From Bacillota bacterium (lineage in GTDB: Bacteria > Bacillota > Dethiobacteria > Dethiobacterales > Dethiobacteraceae): DNA of 64,000 nt. The stretch spans positions 1 through 64,000 of the forward strand of contig JAAYMK010000091.1 of NCBI GenBank assembly GCA_012521405.1, written 5' to 3'. Below are positions 34,680 through 43,861 of this stretch, piece after piece. Each line of letters starts with the position of its first letter. Within the stretch, counting starts at the first letter, position 1. Position numbers and translations under genes: made by a program. The notes under the pieces were generated by a model that saw only the letters and a program-made list of their open reading frames with translations, made no database searches and was not told the origin of the DNA.

Positions 34680-34708
34680 AAAGGATTTTGTCTAAATTAT
34701 GACGAATA
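34680..34708 (+). promoter_or_regulatory. SigH-type promoter upstream of xerD
   Basis: AAAGGATTT (34680-34688), 12 bases, GACGAAT (34701-34707) fits RnAGGAWWW-N11/12-RnnGAAT at every defined position. The sequence TGACGAA over the -10 is one base from a 0A box. It would serve xerD and possibly deoB-pdp at the start of sporulation. Confidence 0.6.
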
Positions 34709-34777
34709 TTTTTTCCGGATATAGGAAATGACCGCCATGCGGGTTTTATTTATGCAGATCACATAAAGGAGAGCGTC

Positions 34778-35665
34778 ATGGAACAGACATTACGGGAATT
34801 TATTCATTATTTGGCAGTGGAAAGGGGCTTGTCCGACAATACTTTAGAAGCTTATAATCGAGATTTATGCGCCTTCACTGCTTTTTTAAAACAGTCCGGT
34901 GTGACTTGTTTTGAAGAAGTAAAACGAAACCATGTAGTGGGTTACATACAGCATTTGCAGAAAAACGGAAAAGCTGCGTCAACGCTTTCCCGTAATCTGG
35001 CTTCCATTCGTTCTTTTTATAATTTTTTATTTCTGGAAAAAAGAATCAGCGAAAATCCTACTGCTGATTTGGAATCACCTAAAATTGAGAAAAAACTGCC
35101 CCGCGTGTTAAGTACGCAGGAAGTGGAGATTTTGTTGGAACAGCCGGACTGTAGGCAACTTGGCGGTTTGCGTGACAAAGCCATGTTGGAAGTAATTTAT
35201 GCTACCGGCATTCGCGTTTCGGAGCTGATGTCGCTGGATGTCAGTGATATTAATTTGGAAGCAGGTTTTCTGCGCTGTATCGGCAAAGGTGATAAAGAAA
35301 GAATTATCCCCCTAGGCTCTGTGGCAGCCCGCTATGTGGATGAGTATTTGCAAAAAGGCCGCCCTAAATTGGTGCGCTCTTTAAGTGAAAACGCCCTTTT
35401 TGTTAACCAGCACGGTAAACGTATGACGCGGCAGGGATTTTGGAAAATTCTTAAGAAATATGCAAGACAGGCGGGGATTACAAAGGAGATTACACCGCAT
35501 ACCATCCGTCATTCCTTTGCCACGCATCTTTTGGAAAACGGTGCCGATTTGCGTTCTGTACAGGAAATGCTGGGGCATGCTGATATTTCCACCACGCAAA
35601 TTTACACCCAGGTGACAAGGCGCAAGTTGAGAGATGTATATGAAAAGACGCACCCGCGGGCTTAA
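34778..35665 (+). CDS. xerD: Site-specific tyrosine recombinase XerD
   Basis: Resolves chromosome dimers at dif with XerC. The 295-residue protein has an N-terminal SAM-like core-binding domain ([20 protein letters not shown]). The catalytic residues are Arg in [14 protein letters not shown], Lys in [11 protein letters not shown], His-x-x-Arg in [18 protein letters not shown], His in [13 protein letters not shown] and that Tyr. Its place before deoB and pdp matches B. subtilis ripX. It ends 20 bases before the deoB start. Confidence 0.94.
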   Translation: MEQTLREFIHYLAVERGLSDNTLEAYNRDLCAFTAFLKQSGVTCFEEVKRNHVVGYIQHLQKNGKAASTLSRNLASIRSFYNFLFLEKRISENPTADLESPKIEKKLPRVLSTQEVEILLEQPDCRQLGGLRDKAMLEVIYATGIRVSELMSLDVSDINLEAGFLRCIGKGDKERIIPLGSVAARYVDEYLQKGRPKLVRSLSENALFVNQHGKRMTRQGFWKILKKYARQAGITKEITPHTIRHSFATHLLENGADLRSVQEMLGHADISTTQIYTQVTRRKLRDVYEKTHPRA

Positions 35666-35684
35666 CGCAAAAAGGAGGGGGAGT

Positions 35685-36875
35685 TTGGGGTTTATGCAAA
35701 TTGAACGTGTAATTTTAATTGTTTTAGACAGTTTAGGCGTCGGGGAATTGCCCGATGCCTCCTTATATGGTGATGAAGGCAGCAATACCTTGGGCAACCT
35801 GGCAAAGGCCGTGGGAGGTTTAAAGCTGCCGCATTTAGGTTCTTTGGGGCTTGGCTGTATAACGGAAGTGGCAGGGGTGCCTTGCCCGCAAAAGCCCCTG
35901 GCCGCTTACGGTAAGATGGCAGAACGTTCCAAGGGTAAAGATACAACCACGGGCCATTGGGAACTAACGGGTGTAGTTTTAGAACAAGCTTTCCCTGTAT
36001 TTCCAAACGGTTTCCCCCCTGAGCTGATTGCCGCCTTTGAAAAGGCCATTGGCCGTCCAGTTTTAGGTAACGTGAAAGCCTCTGGCACGGAAATCATCCA
36101 GGAACTGGGTCCCGAACATGAAAAGACGGGCTTTCCCATTGTGTATACGTCTGCCGACAGCGTCTGGCAAATTGCCGCCCACGAAAAAGTGGTACCCCTG
36201 GAAACACTTTATGCGTGGTGTGAGACGGCACGCCGGCTTTTAACGGGCGCATACGCGGTGGGACGCGTTATTGCCCGGCCCTTTGTGGGAGAGAAAGGGG
36301 CGTATGTGCGCACCGCCAACCGGAAAGATTATTCGCTGGAGCCGCCGCAGCCTACCCTTTTAGATCACTTGGCGGCTGCAGGCCATGAAGTACTGGGTAT
36401 AGGCAAGATCTCTGACATCTTTGCCGGGCGCGGTGTCACAAAGAAAATTAAAACCGGCAATAATGATGAAGGCATGCAAGCACTGGTTGCCGCCATGGAT
36501 ACTTTTTTGCGCGGGCTTATTTTTGTGAATCTGGTTGATTTCGATATGGTTTACGGGCACCGCAGAAATGCGGAAGGCTATGCCCGGGCTTTAGAACAGG
36601 TGGACCGGCAGTTGCCGCAGGTTTTGGCCAAAATGAAGCAAAAGGACCTTTTGTTTATTGTCGCCGATCATGGATGTGACCCCACCACCAGCCACCATAC
36701 CGATCATACACGCGAATATGTACCGCTTTTAGTTTACGGCGCCGGTGTAAAACCGGTTAATTTAGGTGTGCGTGAAACTTTTGCCGATGTGGGACAGACC
36801 ATTGCCGAGCTCTTTGGCGTAAAACCCCTGGCTGCCGGAACAAGTTTGCGTACAAGGTTGGGACTAGGCTCATGA
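35685..36875 (+). CDS. deoB: Phosphopentomutase
   Basis: Interconverts (deoxy)ribose-1- and 5-phosphate. TTG 35685 lies 6 bases after AGGAGG, whereas the first ATG (35694) is 15 bases away, so TTG is the likely start, giving 396 residues. Alkaline-phosphatase-fold metal sites appear in [43 protein letters not shown] and [10 protein letters not shown]. It feeds or uses the product of the adjacent Pdp and overlaps it by 4 bases. Confidence 0.94.
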   Translation: MGFMQIERVILIVLDSLGVGELPDASLYGDEGSNTLGNLAKAVGGLKLPHLGSLGLGCITEVAGVPCPQKPLAAYGKMAERSKGKDTTTGHWELTGVVLEQAFPVFPNGFPPELIAAFEKAIGRPVLGNVKASGTEIIQELGPEHEKTGFPIVYTSADSVWQIAAHEKVVPLETLYAWCETARRLLTGAYAVGRVIARPFVGEKGAYVRTANRKDYSLEPPQPTLLDHLAAAGHEVLGIGKISDIFAGRGVTKKIKTGNNDEGMQALVAAMDTFLRGLIFVNLVDFDMVYGHRRNAEGYARALEQVDRQLPQVLAKMKQKDLLFIVADHGCDPTTSHHTDHTREYVPLLVYGAGVKPVNLGVRETFADVGQTIAELFGVKPLAAGTSLRTRLGLGS

Positions 36876-38173
36876 ATGCACTGGCGATCATTGAGAAAAA
36901 ACGAGACGGTTTGGCGTTGTCGGCACAGGAAATAGAAGATTTTATTTTTGCGTATGTGCGGGAGGAAATTCCCGATTACCAGATGGCGGCCTTTTTAATG
37001 GCTGTATATTTGCAGGGTATGAACCGGCAGGAGACTGTGGCTCTAACGGAAACACTGGTAAAATCCGGCCAAATCTTGGATTTTTCCGCCCTGGGCACTG
37101 TGGTGGACAAACATTCCACCGGCGGGGTGGGGGATAAAACCACCCTGGTGCTTTTGCCGCTGGTGGCGGCTGCCGGGGTAAAAATTGCCAAAATGTCAGG
37201 TCGTGGCTTGGGGCATACAGGTGGAACCATTGACAAACTATCCTGTATTCCCGGTTTTCGTACGGATCTGTCCCAAGCTGAATTTCAAAGACAAGTGCGG
37301 GAAATCGGTGTGGCCATCACTAGCCAGACGCCCAAACTGGCACCGGCGGACGGGAAATTATATTCCCTGCGGGATGTGACGGCCACGGTGGAAAGTATCC
37401 CCTTAATTGCTTCCTCCGTCATGAGTAAAAAAATTGCCTCCGGCGCCCAAGCTATAGTTTTAGATGTGAAAACAGGCAGCGGCGCCTTTATGCCGGAGTT
37501 TGAGAGGGCAAGGGAACTGGCTTTGATTATGACGGCCATCGGCAACAGTTTAGGTAGAAAAACTGTTGCCCTCATTACCAATATGGACCAACCTTTAGGT
37601 TTTGCCGTGGGCAATCAGCTGGAAGTAGTGGAAGCCCTGGAGACACTTAAAGGCAGGGGACCAGCTGATCTGGAAGAACTGTGCCTGGCTTTAGGGGCGG
37701 AAATGCTGCTTTTGGCCGGAAAAGAAACTGATTTGACAACCGCGAAAAATAGTCTGAAAAAACTTCTGGTGGAAGGCAGGGCACTTGAATATTTCCGCCG
37801 TTTTGTGGCTGCCCAGGGCGGAGATCCGGCGGTCACGGATGATTACAGCCTACTGGGGCAGCCGCGGCACCGCAGGAAACTAACAGCAAAGACTTCCGGC
37901 TTTGTTGCGCGTTTAGATGCCCGGAAAGTGGGGCAGGCGGCAGTTTTGCTGGGGGCAGGACGCCAGCAAAAGGGTGAGTCCATTGATCTTACCGCCGGCA
38001 TTTATGTGCAGAAAAAAACCGGCGATGCAGTGGCAGCCGGGGAGTGTGTAGCAGAAATGTTTTGCAGTAATTTAGAAAAAATAGAAGCGGCGGCAGAAAT
38101 TTTGGCACAAGCCTTTGTCATTACCGCGGAAAAACCAGAAATTCCTCCGTTAATTTTAGATCGCATCCTTTAG
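36872..38173 (+). CDS. pdp: Pyrimidine-nucleoside phosphorylase
   Basis: Splits uridine and thymidine into base and sugar-1-phosphate, which DeoB then isomerises. The 433-residue protein has the signature [22 protein letters not shown] with [17 protein letters not shown] (phosphate and base sites) and [11 protein letters not shown]. Length fits the Firmicute Pdp family. Its start overlaps the deoB stop as ATGA. Confidence 0.94.
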   Translation: MNALAIIEKKRDGLALSAQEIEDFIFAYVREEIPDYQMAAFLMAVYLQGMNRQETVALTETLVKSGQILDFSALGTVVDKHSTGGVGDKTTLVLLPLVAAAGVKIAKMSGRGLGHTGGTIDKLSCIPGFRTDLSQAEFQRQVREIGVAITSQTPKLAPADGKLYSLRDVTATVESIPLIASSVMSKKIASGAQAIVLDVKTGSGAFMPEFERARELALIMTAIGNSLGRKTVALITNMDQPLGFAVGNQLEVVEALETLKGRGPADLEELCLALGAEMLLLAGKETDLTTAKNSLKKLLVEGRALEYFRRFVAAQGGDPAVTDDYSLLGQPRHRRKLTAKTSGFVARLDARKVGQAAVLLGAGRQQKGESIDLTAGIYVQKKTGDAVAAGECVAEMFCSNLEKIEAAAEILAQAFVITAEKPEIPPLILDRIL

Positions 38174-38197
38174 GTTTAATTGCAAAAAATAGGAATC

Positions 38198-38226
38198 TAC
38201 CGGCTTTAGCCGGTATATTTTTTGTT
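38198..38226 (+). terminator. Terminator after pdp
   Basis: TACCGGCT / AGCCGGTA with a 2-base centre (4 bases if the closing T-A pair is open) and TATTTTTTTG behind it. Confidence 0.85.
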
Positions 38227-38277
38227 TTCCGCCGGAAACTAGTAGTAAGAGCTACTTTACGCTGGGAGGAAATTGCC

Positions 38278-39447
38278 ATGATGAAAAAAGGATTTGTCTC
38301 TTGTTTAGTCGTTTTTCTGCTAGTGATGACAGCAGTGCCGGTACAGGCAGTGGAATTTAATTTTCAGTCGGAAGCTCAATTGTTAATGGACGTGGGCAGC
38401 AAACAGATCCTTTATGAACATAACGCCCACGAAAAACTGTATCCGGCCAGTGTCACGAAAATTATGACCATGCTTTTAGCCATGGAAGCGCTGGAAGCGG
38501 GAAAAGTTGCTTTAACGGATATGATCCCCATCAGTGAAAAAGCAGCTGCCCACGGCGGTTCACAGATTTTTCTCTCCCCCGGCGACCGGGTTTCCTTTGA
38601 AGATTTAATGATCGGCATCGGTGTCGGTTCCGCCAATGATGGTGCGTGGGCCATGGCTGAATACCTGGCCGGTTCTGCGGAAGCCTTTGTGGAGCAAATG
38701 AATGCCAAGGCTAAAGCCTTAGGCATGAAAAACACCAATTTTGTTAATCCCCATGGCTTGCATGATGAAAACCACTATACTACAGCTTATGATATTGCGC
38801 TCATGTCATTGGAATTAATGCGCTATCCCAAAATCCATGAGTGGCTAAGCATCTGGATGGATGAAGAGTTTTTAAAAGGCAAAATTAAGAAAGAAGATGG
38901 TGTTTTTCTCAGTAACTCCAATAATTTGGTCCGTTTTTATGAGGGCGCAGACGGTTTAAAAACCGGATTTACCGATCAGGCCGGAAATTGTATTTCCGCC
39001 ACGGCCAAACGGGGCGATACACGCCTTTTGGCTGTAATTATGAAAGCCCCGGGCCGCCCCGCTCTTTTTGCGGAAGCGCGCCAGCTTTTAGACTGGGGAT
39101 TTGCCAATTTCCAAAGTATCCCCATTGTCAAAAAAGGTGAAGTGCTGGGTAAAGTTGCCGTTGATAAAGGTAAAATGACGGAGGTAAACGTTTTGGCAGC
39201 CGATGACTTGGCACTTTTGGTGCCCAAGGGCGCAAGGCAAGATTTAACGGAAGAAATTAATTTGGCGGAACGTTTGCCGGCACCGCTTTCCACAGGGCAA
39301 AATATCGGCAGCTTGGTCGTAAAAGGTAAAAACGGCGAAGAACTGGGAAGTGTTGCTTTGGTCCCTGCCGCAGATGTGGAACGGGCAAATTTTATCACCT
39401 TTTTTAAACGTTATGTTAATGCCTGGTTGCGTTTTGGCAAACGGTAA
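38278..39447 (+). CDS. dacF: D-alanyl-D-alanine carboxypeptidase DacF
   Basis: A 389-residue penicillin-binding protein of the S11 family with a signal peptide (cleaved near VQAVEF). Active-site motifs: SxxK in PASVTKIMTM, SxN in GSANDGAWAM and KTG in LKTGFTDQAGN. The C-terminal beta domain follows, with a terminal amphipathic anchor (FFKRYVNAWLRF). Upstream of spoIIAA as in B. subtilis, where DacF trims forespore cortex cross-linking. ATG 38281 is an alternative start. Confidence 0.94.
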   Translation: MMKKGFVSCLVVFLLVMTAVPVQAVEFNFQSEAQLLMDVGSKQILYEHNAHEKLYPASVTKIMTMLLAMEALEAGKVALTDMIPISEKAAAHGGSQIFLSPGDRVSFEDLMIGIGVGSANDGAWAMAEYLAGSAEAFVEQMNAKAKALGMKNTNFVNPHGLHDENHYTTAYDIALMSLELMRYPKIHEWLSIWMDEEFLKGKIKKEDGVFLSNSNNLVRFYEGADGLKTGFTDQAGNCISATAKRGDTRLLAVIMKAPGRPALFAEARQLLDWGFANFQSIPIVKKGEVLGKVAVDKGKMTEVNVLAADDLALLVPKGARQDLTEEINLAERLPAPLSTGQNIGSLVVKGKNGEELGSVALVPAADVERANFITFFKRYVNAWLRFGKR

Positions 39448-39485
39448 ACAACCGGCACCTCGCCAAGGTGCCGGTTGTTTTTCTT
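39448..39485 (+). terminator. Strong terminator between dacF and spoIIA
   Basis: A 13-bp GC-rich stem (ACAACCGGCACCT / AGGTGCCGGTTGT) starting right after the dacF stop, followed by TTTTTCTTTG. It separates dacF from spoIIA, unlike B. subtilis where dacF can read into spoIIA. Confidence 0.93.
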
Positions 39486-39560
39486 TGGGTGTGAAGTGAA
39501 TGTTGCGAGGTTTTAACCCGGTAAAACTCCGGCAGGAAGAGGTGTAAATTACTTTTTGTG

Positions 39561-39589
39561 GCAGGAGTTGGCGAGGCTGCGGTCGAATT
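39561..39589 (+). promoter_or_regulatory. SigH-type promoter of the spoIIA operon
   Basis: GCAGGAGTT (39561-39569), 12 bases, GTCGAAT (39582-39588) fits the SigH consensus with one mismatch (G for W in the -35). GGTCGAA over the -10 is one base from a 0A box. B. subtilis spoIIA is a SigH/Spo0A~P target. Confidence 0.65.
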
Positions 39590-39603
39590 TAAGACTGGAA
39601 TTA

Positions 39604-39610
39604 ATCGACA
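39604..39610 (-). promoter_or_regulatory. Near 0A box downstream of the spoIIA promoter
   Basis: On the minus strand TGTCGAT matches the 0A core TGTCGAA in six of seven bases, about 15 bases past the -10. Its position just downstream of the likely transcript start would suit repression or autoregulatory fine control; a chance match cannot be excluded. Confidence 0.3.
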
Positions 39611-39624
39611 AAGGAGAGGAGCTC

Positions 39625-39960
39625 GTGGACGCAAAGTTTGTACGAGTTGGCACGACCCTGATCGTACGGATGGTGGGAGAACTGGATCACCACGCGGCAG
39701 AAAAGCTGCGGACAAAAATTGATGCCAAACTGAAGCGAGAAGGGGTGCGCGATTTACTCTTTGACTTTCAAGGTGTCCAATTTATGGATAGTTCCGGGCT
39801 GGGTATGGTCCTTGGACGCTACAAATTGGTTTCGGCAAAAGGCGGCAAGGTCCTTGCTTGCGGCTTAAACCAAAGAATAAAACGCATTTTTGAAATGGCC
39901 GGCCTGCAAAAGAGAATTACTATTTGCCGCAGCGAAGAAGATGCTTTAAGCGGAGCATAG
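39625..39960 (+). CDS. spoIIAA: Anti-anti-sigma factor SpoIIAA
   Basis: A 111-residue STAS protein. GTG 39625 follows AAGGAGAGGAG; the longer frame runs through the promoter. The phospho-site serine lies in [14 protein letters not shown]. Dephosphorylated SpoIIAA binds SpoIIAB and frees SigF in the forespore. Confidence 0.96.
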   Translation: MDAKFVRVGTTLIVRMVGELDHHAAEKLRTKIDAKLKREGVRDLLFDFQGVQFMDSSGLGMVLGRYKLVSAKGGKVLACGLNQRIKRIFEMAGLQKRITICRSEEDALSGA

Positions 39961-39971
39961 GGGGGAGAAAG

Positions 39972-40409
39972 ATGGAAAACTACATGAAATTAGAATTTCC
40001 CAGTAAATCGCAAAATGAAGCTTTTGCCCGCATTGTGGTGGCAGCCTTTGCCGCCCAGGCAGACCCCACCCTTGATGAAATTTCCGATGTAAAAACCGCC
40101 GTTTCCGAAGCAGTAACTAATGCCGTCATTCATGGATACGAAAATAAAAGCGGCACCATTGTTGTCAGCGCCACTTTGCAAGGGAAAAGACTGGAGGTAA
40201 CTGTCATTGACTACGGGGTCGGTATCGAAGATTTGGAACAGGCGCGCATGCCGCTTTACACCTCGAAACCGGAATTGGAACGTTCCGGCATGGGTTTTAC
40301 CATTATGGAAAATTTTATGGATGAAATTGATGTGATTTCAGAGCCCGGTAAGGGCACAACAGTGAAAATGGTTAAAATCTTTGGTAAAAAGGAGCCTACA
40401 GAGACGTAA
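39972..40409 (+). CDS. spoIIAB: Anti-sigma F factor / serine kinase SpoIIAB
   Basis: A 145-residue GHKL ATPase. ATG 39972 follows GGGGGGAG. ATP-binding boxes: [14 protein letters not shown] (N box), [13 protein letters not shown] (G1) and [15 protein letters not shown] (G2). It holds SigF inactive and phosphorylates SpoIIAA. It shares TAATG with spoIIAC. Confidence 0.97.
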   Translation: MENYMKLEFPSKSQNEAFARIVVAAFAAQADPTLDEISDVKTAVSEAVTNAVIHGYENKSGTIVVSATLQGKRLEVTVIDYGVGIEDLEQARMPLYTSKPELERSGMGFTIMENFMDEIDVISEPGKGTTVKMVKIFGKKEPTET

Positions 40410-41083
40410 TGGCTCCCATGGATGATGCTTTTACGAAACATTTGCCCCTTGTGCACAGTCTGGTCAAACGTTATCGCGGTGAATATGCAGAAAGTGAGGA
40501 TTTGTTTCAGGTAGGCTGTATTGGTCTTTTGAAAGCACTAAAAGGTTTTGATCCCGGCCGCAATACGTCCTTTGCCACTTATGCTGTGCCTTTCATTGCC
40601 GGGGAAATAAAAATGTATTTACGGGGACAAGGTACGGTAAAATACAGTCGCGCTGTTAAGCAGCAAGCGGGACGTGTAAAAAAAGTGCAGGAGGAATTGG
40701 AGCAGCGTCTGGGCCGGCAGCCCACACTGAAGGAACTGGCAGCTGCCTGCCAGTTGGAGCGGGAGGAAGTTTTAATGGCGTTGGATGCTTCCCGTTTACC
40801 TCTTTCCCTGGATGTGGAAAGCCAGGGGCAAAGGGCAAAGCTTTTGGCCGTGCCGGCGGAAACAGAGGAAGTAATTGACCGGCTGGCCTTGCAGGAGGCT
40901 TTAAACAATTTACCCGAGCGAGAAAGACAAGTTATGTTTTATCGCTATTTCCGCCAACAAACACAACAGCAGGTGGCAGAAATCTTAGGTTTATCGCAGA
41001 TGCAGATTTCACGCATTGAGCGTAAAGTTTTACATAAATTGTATCGAGAATTAAGTGAAGAACCGGTGCGGACACGATCCTAA
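40409..41083 (+). CDS. spoIIAC: Sporulation sigma factor SigF
   Basis: A 224-residue forespore sigma factor. Region 2 reads YAESEDLFQVGCIGLLKALK then GFDPGRNTSFATYAVPFIAG. Region 3 is QEELEQRLGRQPTLKELA. Region 4 reads ALNNLPERERQVMFYRYF, QQVAEILGLSQMQISRIERK. It overlaps spoIIAB and is followed by a terminator embedded in its 3' end. Confidence 0.97.
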   Translation: MAPMDDAFTKHLPLVHSLVKRYRGEYAESEDLFQVGCIGLLKALKGFDPGRNTSFATYAVPFIAGEIKMYLRGQGTVKYSRAVKQQAGRVKKVQEELEQRLGRQPTLKELAAACQLEREEVLMALDASRLPLSLDVESQGQRAKLLAVPAETEEVIDRLALQEALNNLPERERQVMFYRYFRQQTQQQVAEILGLSQMQISRIERKVLHKLYRELSEEPVRTRS

Positions 41084-41107
41084 AAAGGATCGTGTATTTT
41101 TTTGTCT
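41072..41107 (+). terminator. Terminator overlapping the spoIIAC stop
   Basis: ACACGATCC / GGATCGTGT with a 6-base loop and ATTTTTTT tail. The 5' arm contains the last codons, and the stop is in the loop. Confidence 0.92.
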
Positions 41108-41145
41108 TTTGGGGGAAACTATTTGCAAACTAAGGAGGTGATGCT

Positions 41146-41352
41146 GTGGCTGTTATTAAAGTTGTTGAATTAGTAGGTGATTCCCAGGTGAGCTGGGAAG
41201 ATGCGGTAAAAAATGCGGTGAGGGGTGCTGCCAAAAGCATTGACAATATTGCCGGGGTGGAAATAAAAAATTTAACCGCCAATGTTAATAACGGTGAAAT
41301 AGTTGAGTACAAAGCAAATGTCAAAATTGCTTTTAGAGTAAAAGATCGTTAA
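41146..41352 (+). CDS. Dodecin
   Basis: A 68-residue flavin-binding protein that forms dodecamers storing riboflavin or FMN. AVIKVVELVGDSQVSWEDAV and the C-terminal EYKANVKIAFRVKDR match the family; the Trp of SWEDAV is the aromatic that stacks on flavin. GTG 41146 follows TAAGGAGGTG. It is a monocistronic unit with a terminator on each side. Confidence 0.9.
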   Translation: MAVIKVVELVGDSQVSWEDAVKNAVRGAAKSIDNIAGVEIKNLTANVNNGEIVEYKANVKIAFRVKDR

Positions 41353-41357
41353 TCAGG

Positions 41358-41381
41358 CCCTCCGCTGCGGAGGGTTTTTTC
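41358..41381 (+). terminator. Terminator after the dodecin gene
   Basis: CCCTCCG / CGGAGGG with a 3-base loop and six T. Confidence 0.93.
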
Positions 41382-41397
41382 TCAAAGGAAGTGGGCA

Positions 41398-42876
41398 ATG
41401 GTGAAAACATCAGGATATCCCGCAAAAGTAAGTCCTAAGTTGGCTGAAAATATGAAGTATCTGACAGAAAAACTGGGAGCAGGGGAAAGCATTGATGTTT
41501 TAACGAAAAATCTTGATTTGGGTGGTAAAAAAGGCTTTCTGCTTTATATTGACGGCTTGACCAATGGTGAAGTGGTAGCGCTGATTTTACAGAAGCTAAC
41601 GCAAATGACGCGGACCGAACTCTGTCCCGACCCGGTGCAAAAACTTGTCACGCAAAAAATCGCCTACATGGAACTGGAGGTTATTACGGAGCTTTCCGCC
41701 ATTATTGATGAAGTCTTATCAGGGCAAATGGCGCTTTTTTTAGAGGGTGAAACCGAAGCCATTGTCATTGATACCAGGTCATATCCTGCCCGCAGCCCGG
41801 AGGAGCCTGATACGGAAAGGCTGACGCGCGGTTCCCGTGACGGTTTTGTGGAAACCATGATTTTCAATCTTGCTTTGGTACGGCGCCGCGTACGTGATCC
41901 GGGACTGCGGGTGGAGGGAATACGTTTGGGACGCCGCTCCAAAACGGATGTGGCCATGGTTTATATCAAAGATATTGCCAGTCCACAACTTGTAGCCAAT
42001 GTTCGTAAGCGTTTAAAAGGAATAGATGTTGACGGCGTGCCCATGGCGGAAAAATCTGTGGAAGAGTTCATCACTTTAAACAGGTGGAATATCTTTCCCC
42101 TGGTCCGTTATACAGAACGACCCGATGTGGCGGCACAACATCTTTTCGAGGGACATGTGCTGATTATGGTTGACAGTTCCCCCGCGGTGATGATTTTACC
42201 GGCCACTTTATTTCACCATTTACAACATGCTGAAGAATACAGGCAAAATATCTTTTCCGGTATCTATGTGCGCTGGATACGTTTTTTTGCCGTGCTGATC
42301 TCGGTTTTTTTGGCTCCGCTGTATCTGCTGGTATCTTTACAGCCTGAACTTTTACCGGAAGCTTTAAAGTTTATCGGCCCGCAGAAAGTGGGCAATATAC
42401 CCCTTTTTCTCCAGTTTATTTTAATTCATTTCGGCATAGATTTAATCCGCATTGCCGGTATTCATACACCTGACCCTTTGGCTACAGCCTTAAGCTTAAT
42501 TGCAGCACTGCTTATCGGACAAATTGCCATTGATGTGGGGATTTTTACACCGGAAGTGCTGCTTTACGGCGGTTTGGTGGCAGTGGGCATGTTTGCCACC
42601 TCCAGTTGGGAATTAAGTCAAGCCAACCGGCTGGTGCATTTATTTATGCTGCTTATCACCGGAATGTTTAAACTGCCGGGTTTTGTGGCGGGGGTAGTTC
42701 TGGTTGTTTTGCGCCTTATCACCAATAATTCCTTTGGCGTGCCGTATCTGTGGCCGCTGATACCGTTTAATTTAAGCGGTTTTTTCAGTGTGCTTTTACG
42801 GCAACCGCTGTCTTTAGACAAGCGGCGTCCTGCCGCGCTGCATCCCTCTGATGAAGACAGAATGCCGCAGGAGTAG
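41398..42876 (+). CDS. spoVAF: Spore germination protein SpoVAF (GerA family)
   Basis: A 492-residue inner spore membrane protein. The N-terminal GerA-type soluble domain includes GLTNGEVVALILQKL, RGSRDGFVETMIFNLALVRR and RRSKTDVAMVYIKDIA. The C-terminal half has four to five membrane helices (IRFFAVLISVFLAPLYLLV, NNSFGVPYLWPLIPFNL). The short N-domain start (VSPKLAENMKYLTEKLG) fits SpoVAF better than GerAA. It follows spoIIA as the spoVA operon does in Bacillus, but spoVAA-AE are absent here. Confidence 0.85.
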   Translation: MVKTSGYPAKVSPKLAENMKYLTEKLGAGESIDVLTKNLDLGGKKGFLLYIDGLTNGEVVALILQKLTQMTRTELCPDPVQKLVTQKIAYMELEVITELSAIIDEVLSGQMALFLEGETEAIVIDTRSYPARSPEEPDTERLTRGSRDGFVETMIFNLALVRRRVRDPGLRVEGIRLGRRSKTDVAMVYIKDIASPQLVANVRKRLKGIDVDGVPMAEKSVEEFITLNRWNIFPLVRYTERPDVAAQHLFEGHVLIMVDSSPAVMILPATLFHHLQHAEEYRQNIFSGIYVRWIRFFAVLISVFLAPLYLLVSLQPELLPEALKFIGPQKVGNIPLFLQFILIHFGIDLIRIAGIHTPDPLATALSLIAALLIGQIAIDVGIFTPEVLLYGGLVAVGMFATSSWELSQANRLVHLFMLLITGMFKLPGFVAGVVLVVLRLITNNSFGVPYLWPLIPFNLSGFFSVLLRQPLSLDKRRPAALHPSDEDRMPQE

Positions 42877-42898
42877 GTTAAAATTTTGGAGGTGTAAA

Positions 42899-43861
42899 AT
42901 GAGTTTTTCTGTTGGGATTCCGCGCGCGTTGCTTTATTACTATTACTTTCCCGCATGGCAAGCTTTCTTTCAGACTTTGGGTGCGGAAATTGTTTTATCT
43001 GACGAAACCACAAAACATATTCTCGATCAGGGCGTGCGGGCGGCGGTAGAAGAAACCTGCCTGCCGGTAAAATTGTTTTTAGGCCATGTGGCCAATTTAT
43101 GTGAGAAAAATGTAGACTTTATTTTTATACCGCGCGTCGTTTCTGTGGAAAGAAAAAAATATTTATGTCCCAAATTTTTAGGGCTACCGGAAATAGTGCG
43201 TCATTGCCTGCCAAATCTGCCGGAAATTTTGACTCCTGAGATTAACTGGGGACAAAGGGAAGGAAAAACCCTGGCGGAATTAAAAAAACTGGCTGCTCGT
43301 TTTTGTCATGAGCCGGGGAGCTTTCACCGGGCACTGCAGGCGGCACTGACGGCACAAAAGCTTTATGAAGCAAAACTGCGGCAGGGATTGACACCGCAAG
43401 AAGTTTTGCACAACGAAAAAGCGCCTCTGCCGGCCGGTAACATACGGGTGGCTGTGCTGGGGCATGCTTATAATCTGAATGATTCTTTTCTCAGTTTAAA
43501 TCTTTTAAAAAAATTGCGAGCTTTAGGGGCGGAAGTGATCACGGCAGAAATGCTGCCGGCACAAGCTATTGCCAAAGGAGTAAAATCTTTGGTTAAAGAA
43601 AGTTTTTGGACTTTTGGCCACCAGTTGCTGGGGGTGGGTAATTACCTGCTCCGGGAAAACAAGATTGCCGGTTTGGTGCTGGTGGCTTCCTTTGGCTGCG
43701 GCCCTGATTCCCTAATTTGTGAATTGATTGAACGTTTTTATAAACGGCAGCGTAACGTTCCGGTTTTATTGCTTACCCTTGATGAACATACGGGCGAAGC
43801 CGGAATCATCACTCGCCTGGAAGCCTTTGTCGATATGTTGTATTGGAGGAAAGCAAGATGA
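42899..43861 (+). CDS. Acyl-CoA dehydratase activase-related protein (DUF2229), first of a pair
   Basis: A 320-residue protein (ATG 42899 after TTGGAGGTG). It belongs to DUF2229/COG3580-COG3581, related to the component B subunits of 2-hydroxyacyl-CoA dehydratases. Conserved cysteines appear in VEETCLPVKLFLGH, KKYLCPKFLGLP and FGCGPDSLICE, candidate iron-sulfur ligands. It ends LTLDEHTGEAGIITRLEAF. Overlaps the next gene by 4 bases. Substrate unknown. Confidence 0.8.
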   Translation: MSFSVGIPRALLYYYYFPAWQAFFQTLGAEIVLSDETTKHILDQGVRAAVEETCLPVKLFLGHVANLCEKNVDFIFIPRVVSVERKKYLCPKFLGLPEIVRHCLPNLPEILTPEINWGQREGKTLAELKKLAARFCHEPGSFHRALQAALTAQKLYEAKLRQGLTPQEVLHNEKAPLPAGNIRVAVLGHAYNLNDSFLSLNLLKKLRALGAEVITAEMLPAQAIAKGVKSLVKESFWTFGHQLLGVGNYLLRENKIAGLVLVASFGCGPDSLICELIERFYKRQRNVPVLLLTLDEHTGEAGIITRLEAFVDMLYWRKAR

